This document shows positions 45,707-55,340 of a stretch of DNA of 64,000 nt, piece by piece. Origin of the DNA: JBBIMP01 sp037444305 (GTDB lineage Bacteria > Acidobacteriota > UBA6911); NCBI GenBank assembly GCA_037444305.1, contig JBBIMP010000012.1, positions 124,001 to 188,000 on the forward strand, read 5' to 3'. The notes below the pieces were generated by a model. That model was not told the DNA's origin and did not search any database. It saw only the letters and a list, made by a program, of their open reading frames with translations. A program made the position numbers and the translations under genes. The number at the start of each line of letters is the position of its first letter. Position 1 is the stretch's first letter.

Positions 45707-45712
45707 GGAGGG
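45707..45712 (+). promoter_or_regulatory. Ribosome binding site deciding the amidase GTG start
   Basis: GGAGGG, 7 bases before GTG 45720. An in-frame ATG at 45666 lies between the -35 and -10 boxes of the promoter and cannot be the start of this transcript. Confidence 0.6.
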
Positions 45713-45719
45713 CCGTAGC

Positions 45720-47744
45720 GTGGCTTACAGAATTGTCATTTTATGTGCGTTCGCCCTGGCCGCCTCGCCCGGACGGGAAGCATGGGCGGCAGGCCAGCTT
45801 TGGGATCGGGAGGGGGCAGCCAAAGCGTGGGTACGGGCGCAGGAAATCAGGCAAGACCTGCTCAGCAGGGCGGCGGCGTCCCCACAGGAGTATCTCGACT
45901 GCATCCGCTGGTTTCAGAAGGTTTATAGACTGGATCCGCACTACGCGCAGAGCGACGATGCCGTTTTTGAAGCAGCGGTGCTGCATAAGCATGTCGGCGA
46001 GTCCTTTGCCGAACCGGATCATCTCAGGAAGGCCGCCAAGCTGCTAAAATTTCTGACAGATGATTATCCAACGAGCCAACGCGCTCCGGAGGCGCTTCTG
46101 CTGCTGGGGAACTTGTATTCCGGGCCCCTCCAGGATCCTGCTGCCGCCCGAACCGCATACGATCTTCTGACCTCCCGCTTTAAACGATCAGCGGCTGCGG
46201 CCCGGTTTCGGGGGAGCGGGGTGGAGCGCAACCCAAAGGAGCAGGCTCCCTCGCACGCCAACTCGCAGCCCGGTCCCGAAGGATTGCCGGCGCGCGGCGA
46301 CAGGAGCCGGCCGGCGCCCCTCCCCGCAGTGCTGAACAGGGTCGATCATTCCACGGCGCCGGATTTTACGCGGGTGACCATAGAAACGAACGGTTACGTA
46401 TCTTACAGCATACAGCGCCTGCAGGAGCCGGACCGGGTATTCTTCGACCTGGAGCACGTCATTCTCCCGAGGCACCTGCTCAACGCCGCCGTCTCCATCG
46501 AAGATCCCAGATTGAAGCAGATCCGAATGGGCCAGAATCAACCGTCAAAGGCCAGGATTGTCCTGGATCTGCAAAAGAACACAGACTACTCCATAACCGA
46601 ACTGCGCGATCCGTTCAGGATCATAGTCCAAGTAGTTCCCCTCCGTGGAATTGCAGCGGAGGCAGCAGCGGGCACGCCGCAGCCGCGCATATCGTCCGAT
46701 CCAAGAAGATCTGTTGCCGTGTCCCCTTCCACCGAGATCCCCGGTCGCTTGGAGAGCCCCAAGCCGGCCGAGGTGAGCTCTCGGCCGCCGGCAACAGCGC
46801 CTTCGTCCGCCCCGCCGCCTCGGGGCGCTTCCTTGTCCCCCGTTCCGGCTGCCAATCCGCCATCCACGGCCTCGAAACCGCAGGCTCAGGCCGACACTCT
46901 GCGGTCGGCGCGCGGCGGCCTGGAGGTTCGTGCGGACCACGCCGGGCCCGCCCGGAGCCCGGAACCGGTAATTCAGCCCAAAATTTCCAGGCCTACGAGT
47001 CTTGGAAGCAGAACCGTGACCCGGTCTCTGGGACTCAAGGTCGGACGCATCGTGATTGATCCCGGCCACGGCGGACACGATTTGGGGACCGTCGGACCCG
47101 GTGGGCTTGTCGAGAAGGACCTTGTCCTCAAGCTGGCAATGGACTTGAAATCGATGCTCACGGAGCAGTTGGGGGCGGAGGTCATCCTTACGCGAGAGGA
47201 TGACAGCTTCATCACACTCGAAGACCGCACGACCATCGCCAATGACAATCAGGCGGATCTCTTCGTTTCGCTGCATGCGAACTACAGCCCCAGCAGGTCC
47301 ACCAGCGGAGTGGAGACCTACTTTCTCGATTTCGCGAGGACGAAGGAGGAGCGGGAGGTTGCGGCCCGTGAGAATGCGGCGACCATGAGAACCGTAGGCG
47401 ATCTCCAGGGATTGGTTGGCCAAATTGCCCGGGGAGAAAAGCTGGAGGAATCCCGGGAACTCGCCTCCATGATACAGAAGAATCTCTTTGGGGCAGCGCG
47501 TCAACTCCTCCCATCGACCAGGGATCGCGGGGTTCGCAGTGCGCCTTTTATAGTCTTGATCGGCGCGGAAATGCCCTCCATACTCGTAGAGGTGGCCTTC
47601 CTGAGCAATCCCGCCGACGAACGGGCCCTGAAACTGGACGAGAACCGGCAAATGGTGGCCACCGCGCTGCTGAACGGGATCGCGGCATACATGAAAACAC
47701 TCGGCAGCGAAACGGCCCTTAACGGAAACTCGCCAATAAGATAA
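45720..47744 (+). CDS. N-acetylmuramoyl-L-alanine amidase with AMIN domain (AmiC-like)
   Basis: 674 residues. Signal peptide (ILCAFALAASPGREAWA); a helical TPR-like part (about 25-150); an AMIN domain around residues 205-300 (DFTRVTIETNGYVSYS, RVFFDLEHV); a proline/serine-rich linker to about 435; and a C-terminal Amidase_3 domain with zinc ligands in DPGHGGHDLG, GLVEKDL and SLHANYS and the catalytic glutamate in VEVAFLSNP. It cuts the amide between muramic acid and the stem peptide during division. Start GTG 45720 is fixed by GGAGGG and by the promoter at 45650-45678. Confidence 0.9.
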   Translation: MAYRIVILCAFALAASPGREAWAAGQLWDREGAAKAWVRAQEIRQDLLSRAAASPQEYLDCIRWFQKVYRLDPHYAQSDDAVFEAAVLHKHVGESFAEPDHLRKAAKLLKFLTDDYPTSQRAPEALLLLGNLYSGPLQDPAAARTAYDLLTSRFKRSAAAARFRGSGVERNPKEQAPSHANSQPGPEGLPARGDRSRPAPLPAVLNRVDHSTAPDFTRVTIETNGYVSYSIQRLQEPDRVFFDLEHVILPRHLLNAAVSIEDPRLKQIRMGQNQPSKARIVLDLQKNTDYSITELRDPFRIIVQVVPLRGIAAEAAAGTPQPRISSDPRRSVAVSPSTEIPGRLESPKPAEVSSRPPATAPSSAPPPRGASLSPVPAANPPSTASKPQAQADTLRSARGGLEVRADHAGPARSPEPVIQPKISRPTSLGSRTVTRSLGLKVGRIVIDPGHGGHDLGTVGPGGLVEKDLVLKLAMDLKSMLTEQLGAEVILTREDDSFITLEDRTTIANDNQADLFVSLHANYSPSRSTSGVETYFLDFARTKEEREVAARENAATMRTVGDLQGLVGQIARGEKLEESRELASMIQKNLFGAARQLLPSTRDRGVRSAPFIVLIGAEMPSILVEVAFLSNPADERALKLDENRQMVATALLNGIAAYMKTLGSETALNGNSPIR

Positions 47745-47754
47745 TAACCGTCAA

Positions 47755-48867
47755 ATGAACCTAGCGACTTACCTGTTTTGGGCATTGGCAGCCGTGCTGT
47801 CGTTGAGCGCGCCCCTGTTTTCACAGACGGAATACGTTTCTTCGTCCTATTACCCGGCCGAACTGGAGTTCAGCGAACTTGTGGGCCTGGCGGATGAAGT
47901 TCGAACCGAGAGCGTCCCGGATCTGCGGGGCATAATGCCGCCATTGCCCTTGAAAGAAATGGGCTTTGCCCTCTATTCACGAAGGGTCTACCGGACTTCT
48001 CTCGGTGCGCCACTCAGGATTGAGATCTTCACCTTCGCCGACAGCGCCGGGAGTTTTTCTCTCCTCACCCATCTCGCCCCCGCTCCCTTGAGCGAGGGCC
48101 CTCCGGGCAATAAGACCGCGGTCGGCGGGGGCCTCCTGGTGTTCCAGCAGGGTCAGTTTCTCGTCCGCATTTCTGCCGGGGAGATGGAGGACCTGGCGCA
48201 GAGGGTGGCGCGGTCGATCAGCAACCGGATTGGACCCCGCGCAACGGATGTTCCGCAGCTCCTGAATCACCTCCCCGACGAGGGGATCCGGCCGGCATCT
48301 CTTCGATATATTGCGGGCACGGTTTCCCTTGAAGTGCCCACACACCGCGGGATCGCAGCCAGACTGGATTTTCCCGTAACGGTAGAAGCCGTTCATGTGG
48401 AATGCGAGCTGGCTGACACTACGGGAGTGCTCACGGTTCTGAGTTTTCCCACCATGCAGATAGCCGATGAATACTTCGAATCGGGTGTTCCCAATGAGAG
48501 CTGGCAGGACCTTCAGGGACTTCGGATTTATGCGCGTCGCGCCGGTCCGCTCATCGGAATACTCGCAGGCGGCTTCTCGCCCGCTTCCGCGGAGCGCCTC
48601 CTTGGCTCGCTGAAATATGCGTACACCGTCCAGTGGATTTACGATAAGAATAATCGAAGGGGAAAGACGGTTTGGGGGGTCCCAGTGGTGATTCTGGGAA
48701 CGGTTGTTCGCTCCCTGCTTTTCGTGGCTTCACTGGCGGGATTATCCGTGCTTTTGGGTGCCGGATTTGCCGCCTTTCGCCTCGGACTTCGCCGGTATGC
48801 CCCCAACAATCCCCTGGACAGGCCGGAGCGAACAGAAATGATCCGGTTGAAAATAAATGAAGACTGA
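47755..48867 (+). CDS. Secreted/membrane protein of unknown function (possibly DUF6599)
   Basis: 370 residues. Signal peptide YLFWALAAVLSLSAPLFSQ, a periplasmic region without catalytic motifs but with repeated phrases typical of DUF6599-like acidobacterial proteins (FTFADSAGSFSLLTHL, GGGLLVFQQGQFLVRIS; recalled, not searched), and one C-terminal membrane helix (VVRSLLFVASLAGLSVLLGAGF). It follows the amidase by 10 bases and overlaps the Crp/Fnr gene by 11. An envelope role is likely from context only. Confidence 0.65.
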   Translation: MNLATYLFWALAAVLSLSAPLFSQTEYVSSSYYPAELEFSELVGLADEVRTESVPDLRGIMPPLPLKEMGFALYSRRVYRTSLGAPLRIEIFTFADSAGSFSLLTHLAPAPLSEGPPGNKTAVGGGLLVFQQGQFLVRISAGEMEDLAQRVARSISNRIGPRATDVPQLLNHLPDEGIRPASLRYIAGTVSLEVPTHRGIAARLDFPVTVEAVHVECELADTTGVLTVLSFPTMQIADEYFESGVPNESWQDLQGLRIYARRAGPLIGILAGGFSPASAERLLGSLKYAYTVQWIYDKNNRRGKTVWGVPVVILGTVVRSLLFVASLAGLSVLLGAGFAAFRLGLRRYAPNNPLDRPERTEMIRLKINED

Positions 48868-49534
48868 GCTCATTCGAAGAGTTCCCCTGTTCTCCACGCT
48901 GTCGGAACAGGAGTTCAGGAGCCTCGAACAGGTATTTCAGGTTAAGTCCTATCGGAAGAATCAGATCATCTTCCTGGAGGAGGAAACCGGCAATTACATG
49001 TATGTCGTCCTTGCCGGGAAGGTGAAGGTGACGAAGTCTACACCCGGGGGCAAGGAATGCATTCTGGCCATTCACCAGCCGGGGGATTTCTTCGGTGAAA
49101 TGGCCCTCCTCGATGGCAAAACCTCACCGGCCACGGTTTCCGCGATGGAGGACTGCCGCGTTGCCACCATTCTCAGTGCGGATTTTCATCGGCTGCTGAT
49201 GCGAAACGAAAAGGCCGTCCGGCAGATTATTCAGGTCCTGTGCGGCAGGTTACGCCACGTTTGGGGGCAGATCCAGGACCTGAGCTATAGCACCGCGGAG
49301 GCAAGAATCCGGGCTGGAATCCTGCAGTTGTCCAGGAAGCACGGGATCACGGATTCGCGAGGCATCATCATCGACCTGAAGATCACTCACCAGGAATTGG
49401 CGGAGCTGGTAGGTACCTCCCGCGAGACCGTAACGCGGACTTTGGCGCGTCTGCAGAAGGAAGGAGTTCTGTTGCTGGACAACCGAAGGATGGTCTTGCT
49501 CGATCCCAAACGGCTCATGTCCATCACCGATTGA
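48857..49534 (+). CDS. Crp/Fnr-family transcriptional regulator
   Basis: 225 residues. N-terminal cyclic-nucleotide-binding fold (PLFSTLSEQEFRSLEQVF, with GDFFGEMALLDGKTSPATV near 78-96), a dimerisation helix, then a winged helix with THQELAELVGTSRETVTRTLARLQKEGVL. There is no cysteine cluster at the N-terminus, so an Fnr-type oxygen sensor is unlikely. The GE and SPAT residues fit a ligand pocket of the Crp type, but the ligand is unknown. It converges on ftsY with 4 bases between stops. Confidence 0.92.
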   Translation: MKTELIRRVPLFSTLSEQEFRSLEQVFQVKSYRKNQIIFLEEETGNYMYVVLAGKVKVTKSTPGGKECILAIHQPGDFFGEMALLDGKTSPATVSAMEDCRVATILSADFHRLLMRNEKAVRQIIQVLCGRLRHVWGQIQDLSYSTAEARIRAGILQLSRKHGITDSRGIIIDLKITHQELAELVGTSRETVTRTLARLQKEGVLLLDNRRMVLLDPKRLMSITD

Positions 49535-49538
49535 TCGC

Positions 49539-50546
49539 CTATCCCGGGTGGCTGGCTGCGGCGTCTGCCTCGGTTGCGCCAGGCGCCTTGTCGAAGAACA
49601 GCGAATCAATGAATGTCCGGGGAGCGAAATCCATCAGATCATCGAGCCCTTCTCCCACGCCGATGTAGCTGACGGGAAGCCCCAATTCCTGCACGATGCC
49701 GAATAGAACGCCTCCTTTGGCCGTGCCGTCCAGTTTTGTCACTATCAGCCCCGTCACCCCTGCGGTCTTATAGAACTCCCGGGCCTGCGACAGGCCATTC
49801 TGGCCCGTGGTCGCATCCAGGACGAGAAACACCTGGTGTGGGGCCCCCGCCATCTTGCGCGCGGCGACGCGCTTCATTTTCTCCAGCTCCTGCATCAGAT
49901 TGCCTCGGGTGTGGAGCCGGCCGGCGGTATCGACGATCAGAAGGTCATTTCCCCTTGCCTCAGCCGCCGCGATGGCATCATGGAGCACGGCGGCAGGATC
50001 CGCTCCGGTCCGGCTCCGGATCAACTCACACCCAGACCGTTCGGCCCAAATGGCCAGTTGCTCAATGGCGGCGGGCCGGAATGTGTCGGCCGCGCAGATC
50101 AGAACCCTTCTCCCTGCGCCGGCCATTTTTGCTGCCAGTTTGCCCACGCTTGTGGTCTTGCCCGTCCCGTTGACCCCCACGACGAGCCAGATTTCCGGGC
50201 CTGAAACCGGAGCGGCGGGGGCCGTTCCGTGTTTTCCCTGGAAGATCTGAAGCATTTCCTCTCTGATCGCATCTCTGATTTCGCCCGCTGAGCCGAAGCG
50301 GTTCTGCCGCTGCATTTCGCGCAGTGACTTCATGATTCGATCGGTGGCCGTCACCCCGATATCCGCCCCGAGCAAGATCTCCTCGAGATTTTCCAGGAGC
50401 GACTCATCGACCGCGGCGCGCCCCGCCAGCGCCGTTTCTATACGAGACACGAGATTCGCTTTGGTGGCTCCAAGGGCTTTCTTCATCCGGTCGAAGAAGC
50501 CTGTTACCCTGCCGCCGGTTTTTCCGGATTCCCTCTCAAACAGCAT
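49539..50546 (-). CDS. ftsY: Signal recognition particle receptor FtsY
   Basis: 335 residues. N domain (KANLVSRIETAL) and G domain with P-loop GVNGTGKTTSVGKLA, CAADTFRPAAIEQL, VDTAGRLHT and TKLDGTAKGG. FtsY docks the SRP-ribosome complex at the inner membrane. The acidic A domain of E. coli FtsY is missing, as is common. Two tandem ATGs lie at 50549 and 50546, the second 5 bases after AAGGAG and sharing a base with the birA stop. A longer open frame runs back into birA and is not used. Confidence 0.95.
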   Translation of the reverse strand: MLFERESGKTGGRVTGFFDRMKKALGATKANLVSRIETALAGRAAVDESLLENLEEILLGADIGVTATDRIMKSLREMQRQNRFGSAGEIRDAIREEMLQIFQGKHGTAPAAPVSGPEIWLVVGVNGTGKTTSVGKLAAKMAGAGRRVLICAADTFRPAAIEQLAIWAERSGCELIRSRTGADPAAVLHDAIAAAEARGNDLLIVDTAGRLHTRGNLMQELEKMKRVAARKMAGAPHQVFLVLDATTGQNGLSQAREFYKTAGVTGLIVTKLDGTAKGGVLFGIVQELGLPVSYIGVGEGLDDLMDFAPRTFIDSLFFDKAPGATEADAAASHPG

Positions 50547-51607
50547 CATGTCTCCTTGGAGGCCGATCCCATGCGAATGCTCACATCGGCGGCCAGAACG
50601 ATCTCTTCTCTTCCCTCCGCGCCCCTGACTCTGAGCGCCCCATTTTCCGTCAGGCCGCAGGTCACGCCGTGTCGTTCGCCTTCGCTGTCGACTATGGAGA
50701 CTGCTGTGTCTTTCCACATGCTGGAACAGCTCTTCCAGGCCTCGAGCACTGCGTGACTGTTGCCGTCCTGAAACAGCCCATAGAGGAGCTGGAAATGAAG
50801 GAGGAATCTCACCAGCAACCACCGGCGCGGGACCGCCAATCCAGCCTCGTGATTGAGCGCTGTGGCCGTGTGCTCAAGCGAAGGCGGTACGCACTCCCTC
50901 CCTACATTGACGCCGACACCGATGACAGCAGCCGATTCCCCGCTCTTTCCGGGCAGGCACTCCAGCAGTATTCCCGCCGCCTTTCTACCGGAGACAAGGA
51001 CGTCGTTGGGCCATTTGAGGTCCACCGCCAAGGGCTTTTCCAGGAAAAACTCCCGGAACAAATCCCTGACCGACCTCGCCATTGCCGCAGAAGCTGCATG
51101 GGTCAGGACCACCCAGTGCCGCTGCGGTCGCAAGGGCTGGACGACAAATGAAAAATAGAGTCCCTGGCCGCGGCAGGCATGCCAGCTTCGACCTTGCCGG
51201 CCTTTGCCCGCGGTTTGGTGCTCGGCGAAGATCAGCAGTCCCTCAACGGCATTCCTCTTGCGCAGCCTGGCCAGGGCCTCTTCATTCGTTGATCCCAATT
51301 CGAAAAACCCGGTCACCTCGAGTTTCGGCCAGGCGATGGCCGGTGTTTCATTTTCGATCCATTTCGGTACCAGAGCATCTGCATTTGGGCGAAGCGAAAG
51401 CAAATCGCCTTCGAGGTCGATATTGTGCCCCCACCGCCGGCACAGGTCGAGGTCGTGATTGACTTCGCGGGATGGGGCAATTCGCGCTCCGGCGGCCCCT
51501 GCCAGCGCGATTTGATTCAGGATTTCAGGAACAGCAACCGGTGCCATGAAAAAAGCCAAATCCTGGAATAGCAGCCTCTTCCCCCTGCCGCCAGGGATCT
51601 GAAGCAT
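50546..51607 (-). CDS. birA: Biotin--[acetyl-CoA-carboxylase] ligase
   Basis: 353 residues from ATG 51607. Catalytic domain: STNEEALAR, the biotinyl-AMP loop TAGKGRQGRSWHA, LKWPNDVLVSGRKAAGILLE and VGVGVNVG, then a C-terminal SH3-like part. It charges biotin onto AccB. The N-terminal region keeps a wing-like stretch (RRWGHNIDLEGDLLSLRP) but the helix-turn-helix is poorly preserved, so repressor action is doubtful. ATG 51547 is an alternative start. It lies 13 bases after valS, with ftsY overlapping its stop. Confidence 0.9.
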   Translation of the reverse strand: MLQIPGGRGKRLLFQDLAFFMAPVAVPEILNQIALAGAAGARIAPSREVNHDLDLCRRWGHNIDLEGDLLSLRPNADALVPKWIENETPAIAWPKLEVTGFFELGSTNEEALARLRKRNAVEGLLIFAEHQTAGKGRQGRSWHACRGQGLYFSFVVQPLRPQRHWVVLTHAASAAMARSVRDLFREFFLEKPLAVDLKWPNDVLVSGRKAAGILLECLPGKSGESAAVIGVGVNVGRECVPPSLEHTATALNHEAGLAVPRRWLLVRFLLHFQLLYGLFQDGNSHAVLEAWKSCSSMWKDTAVSIVDSEGERHGVTCGLTENGALRVRGAEGREEIVLAADVSIRMGSASKET

Positions 51608-51620
51608 TTCCGTCGGGGAT

Positions 51621-54320
51621 TCACTCCCCGCTGTCGGCCCCGGGAAACTGCGCAAGCAATCCTTCCAGCCGGCCCATGCGCTCTAGCAGTTCCGCGTGCC
51701 GCCTCCGGTTTTCTTCGACTACTTCCTGCGGGGCCCTGGAGCGGAATTCATGGTTGTTGACCTTCCGCAGGATTTTTTCTATCTCCGCTGCCAGACTGTC
51801 GCGCTCCTTCTCCAACCTGCGGCGCTGCGCACCGACATCGATAGCCCCCGCCAGATTTAGCGCGAACTCGCCCTGGGTCCAGATTCCGCACAAAACAAAT
51901 ACGTCTTCGGAGGTTTCGGGCAAGGCCTCCGCGATGGCAACGCTCCTGAGCCGCGCCAAGGCCCTCACCCGGTCAAGGCTTTCCTCGACCGTTGCGCGCA
52001 TGGCCGGTTCAGCAACCGTCAGGCGGGCATCGAGCTCGGCGCGCGGATCCAGGTTCATTTCGGTTCTTGCCGAGCGGACCGCCAACACCAGATCAAACAA
52101 TACCTGCATTGCCCTTGCCGCATCCGGATTCGATCGGATCGTTCGTGCCGACGGGAACTCCTGGACCATGAGGGACCTTCCCGAATGCGGCATCTTCTGC
52201 CAGATCTCTTCAGTGATAAAGGGCATGAACGGGTGCAGCAGCCTGAGCGAATAGTCCATCGCGTGAAGCAGAATCGAAATACGTTCGGCACGCGGCCCGG
52301 CCGGGTCTTCCTTCGTCGTAAGCACGGGCTTGATGAGTTCGATGTACCAATCGCAGAATTCGTGCCAGAAAAACTGGTAGATCAGACTGGAGGCTTCGTG
52401 GAACCGGAATTTTTCGAGGGAATCAGAAATGCCCCGTGCGACTTCATCGAGCCGATGCAGAATCCAAATATCCTCCAGAGGCAGGGAGAGGGCCTTTTGG
52501 CGCAGCAGCTCGTCGATGCCTTCGGCCGAGACATGGCTCTCGCTCCCATCCAGGTTCATCAGAACAAACCGCGCAGCATTCCACACCTTGTTGGCAAACG
52601 CACTGTAGCCTTTCATCCGGTCCGTGGAAAACGGGATGTCCGTGCCCGGCACTGCCATGGAGGAGAGTGTGAAACGGACCGCATCCGCACCATACTCCTC
52701 CACCAGTTGGAGTGGCTCGATGATGTTGCCCTTCGTCTTGCTCATCTTCTGGCGGTTGGCATCCCTCACAATCCCGTTGATGTGTACCTGGTGAAACGGT
52801 ACATCTCCCATGTACTTGAGGCCCATCATGATCATCCTCGCCACCCAGAAGAAGATGATATCGGGTCCCGTGATGAGCACGTCTGTGGGGTAAAAGGTCT
52901 TGAGATCGGGCGTCTCCTCCGGCCAGCCCAGGGTGGAGAATGGCCATAGCGCGGAGCTGAACCAGGTGTCCAGGATGTCGGTCTCTTCCCTGAGGCATCC
53001 TTTGCATTTGGGACACGCTTCCGGCTTGTCGCGCTGAACCAGGACGTCTCCGCAGGCATCACAAAACCATGCGGGGATCTGGTGTCCCCACCACAGCTGG
53101 CGCGAAATGCACCAATCGTGGATGTTGTACATCCACTCAAAGTAGCGGTTTTTGAAGCTATCCGGCACGAACCTTACGGTCCCGCTTTCGACCGCTGCAA
53201 TGGCCGGTTTGGCCAGCGATTCCACCTTCAGGTACCATTGAAGCGATACCTTTGGCTCGATGGCGGAGGCGCACCGATCGCAATGCCCAACGTTGTGCAG
53301 GTACTCCTCAGTCTTGGCCAGCAGACTCTCGGAGGCTAGCTGGTCAACAATCCTGCGCCGGCATTCAAACCTGTCCAGGCCCGCAAACGCCCCGGCGCCT
53401 GGCGTCATCCGCCCGCTCTCGTCGATCACAGTTACACGGGGGAGCTCATGACGAAGTGCGACCTCGTAATCGTGCGGATCGTGTGCCGGAGTGATCTTGA
53501 CGATGCCGGTAGCGAAATCCCGATCCACGAATGAATCGCCGATGATTGGTATCGGCCTGTCCATAAGCGGCAGTTGCACCTGACCGCCTATGAGGTTCCT
53601 GTACCTGTCATCTTCCGGGTGAACGGCAACTGCCGTGTCGCCGAGCATGGTTTCCGGTCGGGTTGTGGCAAGGACCAAGTGCTGCGAGGACCCGATTATG
53701 GGATACCGGATGAACCAGAGCTTGCCCAGCACTTGCCGGTAGGCGACCTCGAGATCGGAGATTGCTGTCTTGCATCGGGGGCACCAGTTGACAATGTATT
53801 CGCCCCTATAAATCAATCCCTCCTCGTAAAGCCTGACGAAGACCTCCTTGACCGCGTTCGAGAGTCCTTCATCCATAGTGAAGCGTTCCCTGCTCCAATC
53901 GCAGGAAACCCCTAGGCGCCGCATCTGGTTGAGAATGATGCCGCCGCTCTCAGCTTTCCATTTCCAGGCAAGCGACAGGAACTGCTCTCTTCCCAGATCG
54001 AAACGGCTCTTGCCCTCTGCCTCGAGCTGTTTGTCGAGCACATAATGGACTGCAATACTCGCGTGGTCCGTCCCCGGAAGCCAGAGGACGTTGTAGCCCT
54101 GCATCCGTTTCCAGCGAACCAGGATGTCATGGAGCGTATGTTGCAGTGCGTGCCCCATATGCAGGGATCCAGTTACGTTGGGCGGGGGTATGACAATGGA
54201 AAACTTCGGTTTTGGGGAAGCGTGGTCGGCGGCAAAATAGTTCTCGCGCTCCCAGAAAGAGTACCACCTCCGCTCCAAGCCCGTAGGATCATATGCTTTT
54301 TCAATTACTTCCCGAGACAT
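51621..54320 (-). CDS. valS: Valine--tRNA ligase
   Basis: 899 residues from ATG 54320, which has GAGG 5 bases upstream. Class I HIGH in PPPNVTGSLHMGHAL, editing CP1 domain (TTRPETMLGDTAVAVHP), KMSKS as RQKMSKTKGN, the anticodon-binding domain with FHEASSLIYQFFWHEFCDWYIE, and a C-terminal coiled coil rich in E, R and K. The frame is open 45 codons further upstream without homology. The 217 bases upstream (54321-54537) hold no gene; no T-box was seen. Confidence 0.96.
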   Translation of the reverse strand: MSREVIEKAYDPTGLERRWYSFWERENYFAADHASPKPKFSIVIPPPNVTGSLHMGHALQHTLHDILVRWKRMQGYNVLWLPGTDHASIAVHYVLDKQLEAEGKSRFDLGREQFLSLAWKWKAESGGIILNQMRRLGVSCDWSRERFTMDEGLSNAVKEVFVRLYEEGLIYRGEYIVNWCPRCKTAISDLEVAYRQVLGKLWFIRYPIIGSSQHLVLATTRPETMLGDTAVAVHPEDDRYRNLIGGQVQLPLMDRPIPIIGDSFVDRDFATGIVKITPAHDPHDYEVALRHELPRVTVIDESGRMTPGAGAFAGLDRFECRRRIVDQLASESLLAKTEEYLHNVGHCDRCASAIEPKVSLQWYLKVESLAKPAIAAVESGTVRFVPDSFKNRYFEWMYNIHDWCISRQLWWGHQIPAWFCDACGDVLVQRDKPEACPKCKGCLREETDILDTWFSSALWPFSTLGWPEETPDLKTFYPTDVLITGPDIIFFWVARMIMMGLKYMGDVPFHQVHINGIVRDANRQKMSKTKGNIIEPLQLVEEYGADAVRFTLSSMAVPGTDIPFSTDRMKGYSAFANKVWNAARFVLMNLDGSESHVSAEGIDELLRQKALSLPLEDIWILHRLDEVARGISDSLEKFRFHEASSLIYQFFWHEFCDWYIELIKPVLTTKEDPAGPRAERISILLHAMDYSLRLLHPFMPFITEEIWQKMPHSGRSLMVQEFPSARTIRSNPDAARAMQVLFDLVLAVRSARTEMNLDPRAELDARLTVAEPAMRATVEESLDRVRALARLRSVAIAEALPETSEDVFVLCGIWTQGEFALNLAGAIDVGAQRRRLEKERDSLAAEIEKILRKVNNHEFRSRAPQEVVEENRRRHAELLERMGRLEGLLAQFPGADSGE

Positions 54321-54537
54321 CAGCACCTCATTACATATTGGCATCCGGAATTGCGGCAAAGCCGGCAGTGGATCCGCGAAACTGAGGAGCGGATATTCTA
54401 TGCAAAATCTGTCTGGTAGTCTAGGAGGCCGTTCTGTCGATGCCTTAGAACACACACGGCTTCCCGAGAGGGCGTGTTTCCGCAGGTGTGGCCGGTTCAG
54501 CGGAGGAAACCGACGTGACCGCCGCGGGTGGAGCAGG

Positions 54538-55329
54538 TCAGCCCTGATCCGGGTCCGATTGCTCTGACAATACCTGGCGAATCATGCTCTTGGAGAGCTC
54601 CGGCACGACTTCCCATGCTATCTCGCGGATGACTTCCTGAGAAAGCTGCCGTACCACGCGTTGGACGATGAGATCGATTACTGCCTCGGAAAGCTGTGCG
54701 GGCGGCTGTTCCGCATCCCCGGCACGGGTTCCAGGGAATGGTATAACCTGGAACGCCCTTGGGCCCGCGTTTGTAGGAGTCCGGTTTGGCTCGGCGCACT
54801 CGGTTAGGTAAGGAGCTCGCGCAGCTCCAAAGAGGTCAAGAATGGAGTCGGCTCCCAGAAACGACTTTTTTGTCCTGCTGCTGACAAGGCAGGGTTTCTG
54901 CCCCGTCTCCGAGCGGCGGAGCGCCTCGGAGCTCTCGCCGGTTGGGATTTCAGTCATTTCGGGTCCCCCCAGCAGATGCCGGACAGTCTTGACCAGCTCG
55001 TTTGTGTCAAATGGTTTTGTGAGGCTGGCGTCGCAGCGTGCCTTCTCCGCCGCGGAGGCGTCAAACTGCTCGAATGCACCGACGAGCAGTACCACGGGAA
55101 TATGGGCCAGGTCGGGATTGTCTTTAACGGCAGCGCTGATCTCGTATCCGTTTGGCCCCGGCATAAAGACGTCGGCCAGGATTATGTCGGGCGCATAGCT
55201 CTCGATCAAAGCCAGCGCCGATTCCCCATCAGTGGCTGCCTGGATTTCGACACCTTCGTCTGCGAAGGTCAGCCTTACGATTTTTTCGATGGTGAGGCTG
55301 TCATCTGCCAGCAGGAGTTTCTTCGGCAT
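54538..55329 (-). CDS. Receiver-domain protein with helical C-terminal tail
   Basis: 263 residues. REC domain at 1-122: acidic pair in LLADDSLT, phospho-acceptor Asp in IILADVFMPGPNG (about 54) and the conserved lysine in LTKPFDTNEL. A disordered linker follows, then an amphipathic helical tail (AVIDLIVQRVVRQLSQEVIREIAWEVVPELS), with no DNA-binding output domain. It may act through protein contacts. No histidine kinase gene is near. It lies between bamD and valS in the def operon. Confidence 0.87.
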   Translation of the reverse strand: MPKKLLLADDSLTIEKIVRLTFADEGVEIQAATDGESALALIESYAPDIILADVFMPGPNGYEISAAVKDNPDLAHIPVVLLVGAFEQFDASAAEKARCDASLTKPFDTNELVKTVRHLLGGPEMTEIPTGESSEALRRSETGQKPCLVSSRTKKSFLGADSILDLFGAARAPYLTECAEPNRTPTNAGPRAFQVIPFPGTRAGDAEQPPAQLSEAVIDLIVQRVVRQLSQEVIREIAWEVVPELSKSMIRQVLSEQSDPDQG

Positions 55330-55340
55330 AGGCTCGGGCG

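Noticed and set aside
50549..50822. Long N-terminal extension of ftsY
   Set aside because: It runs inside birA in another frame, and a good ATG with AAGGAG lies at the birA stop.
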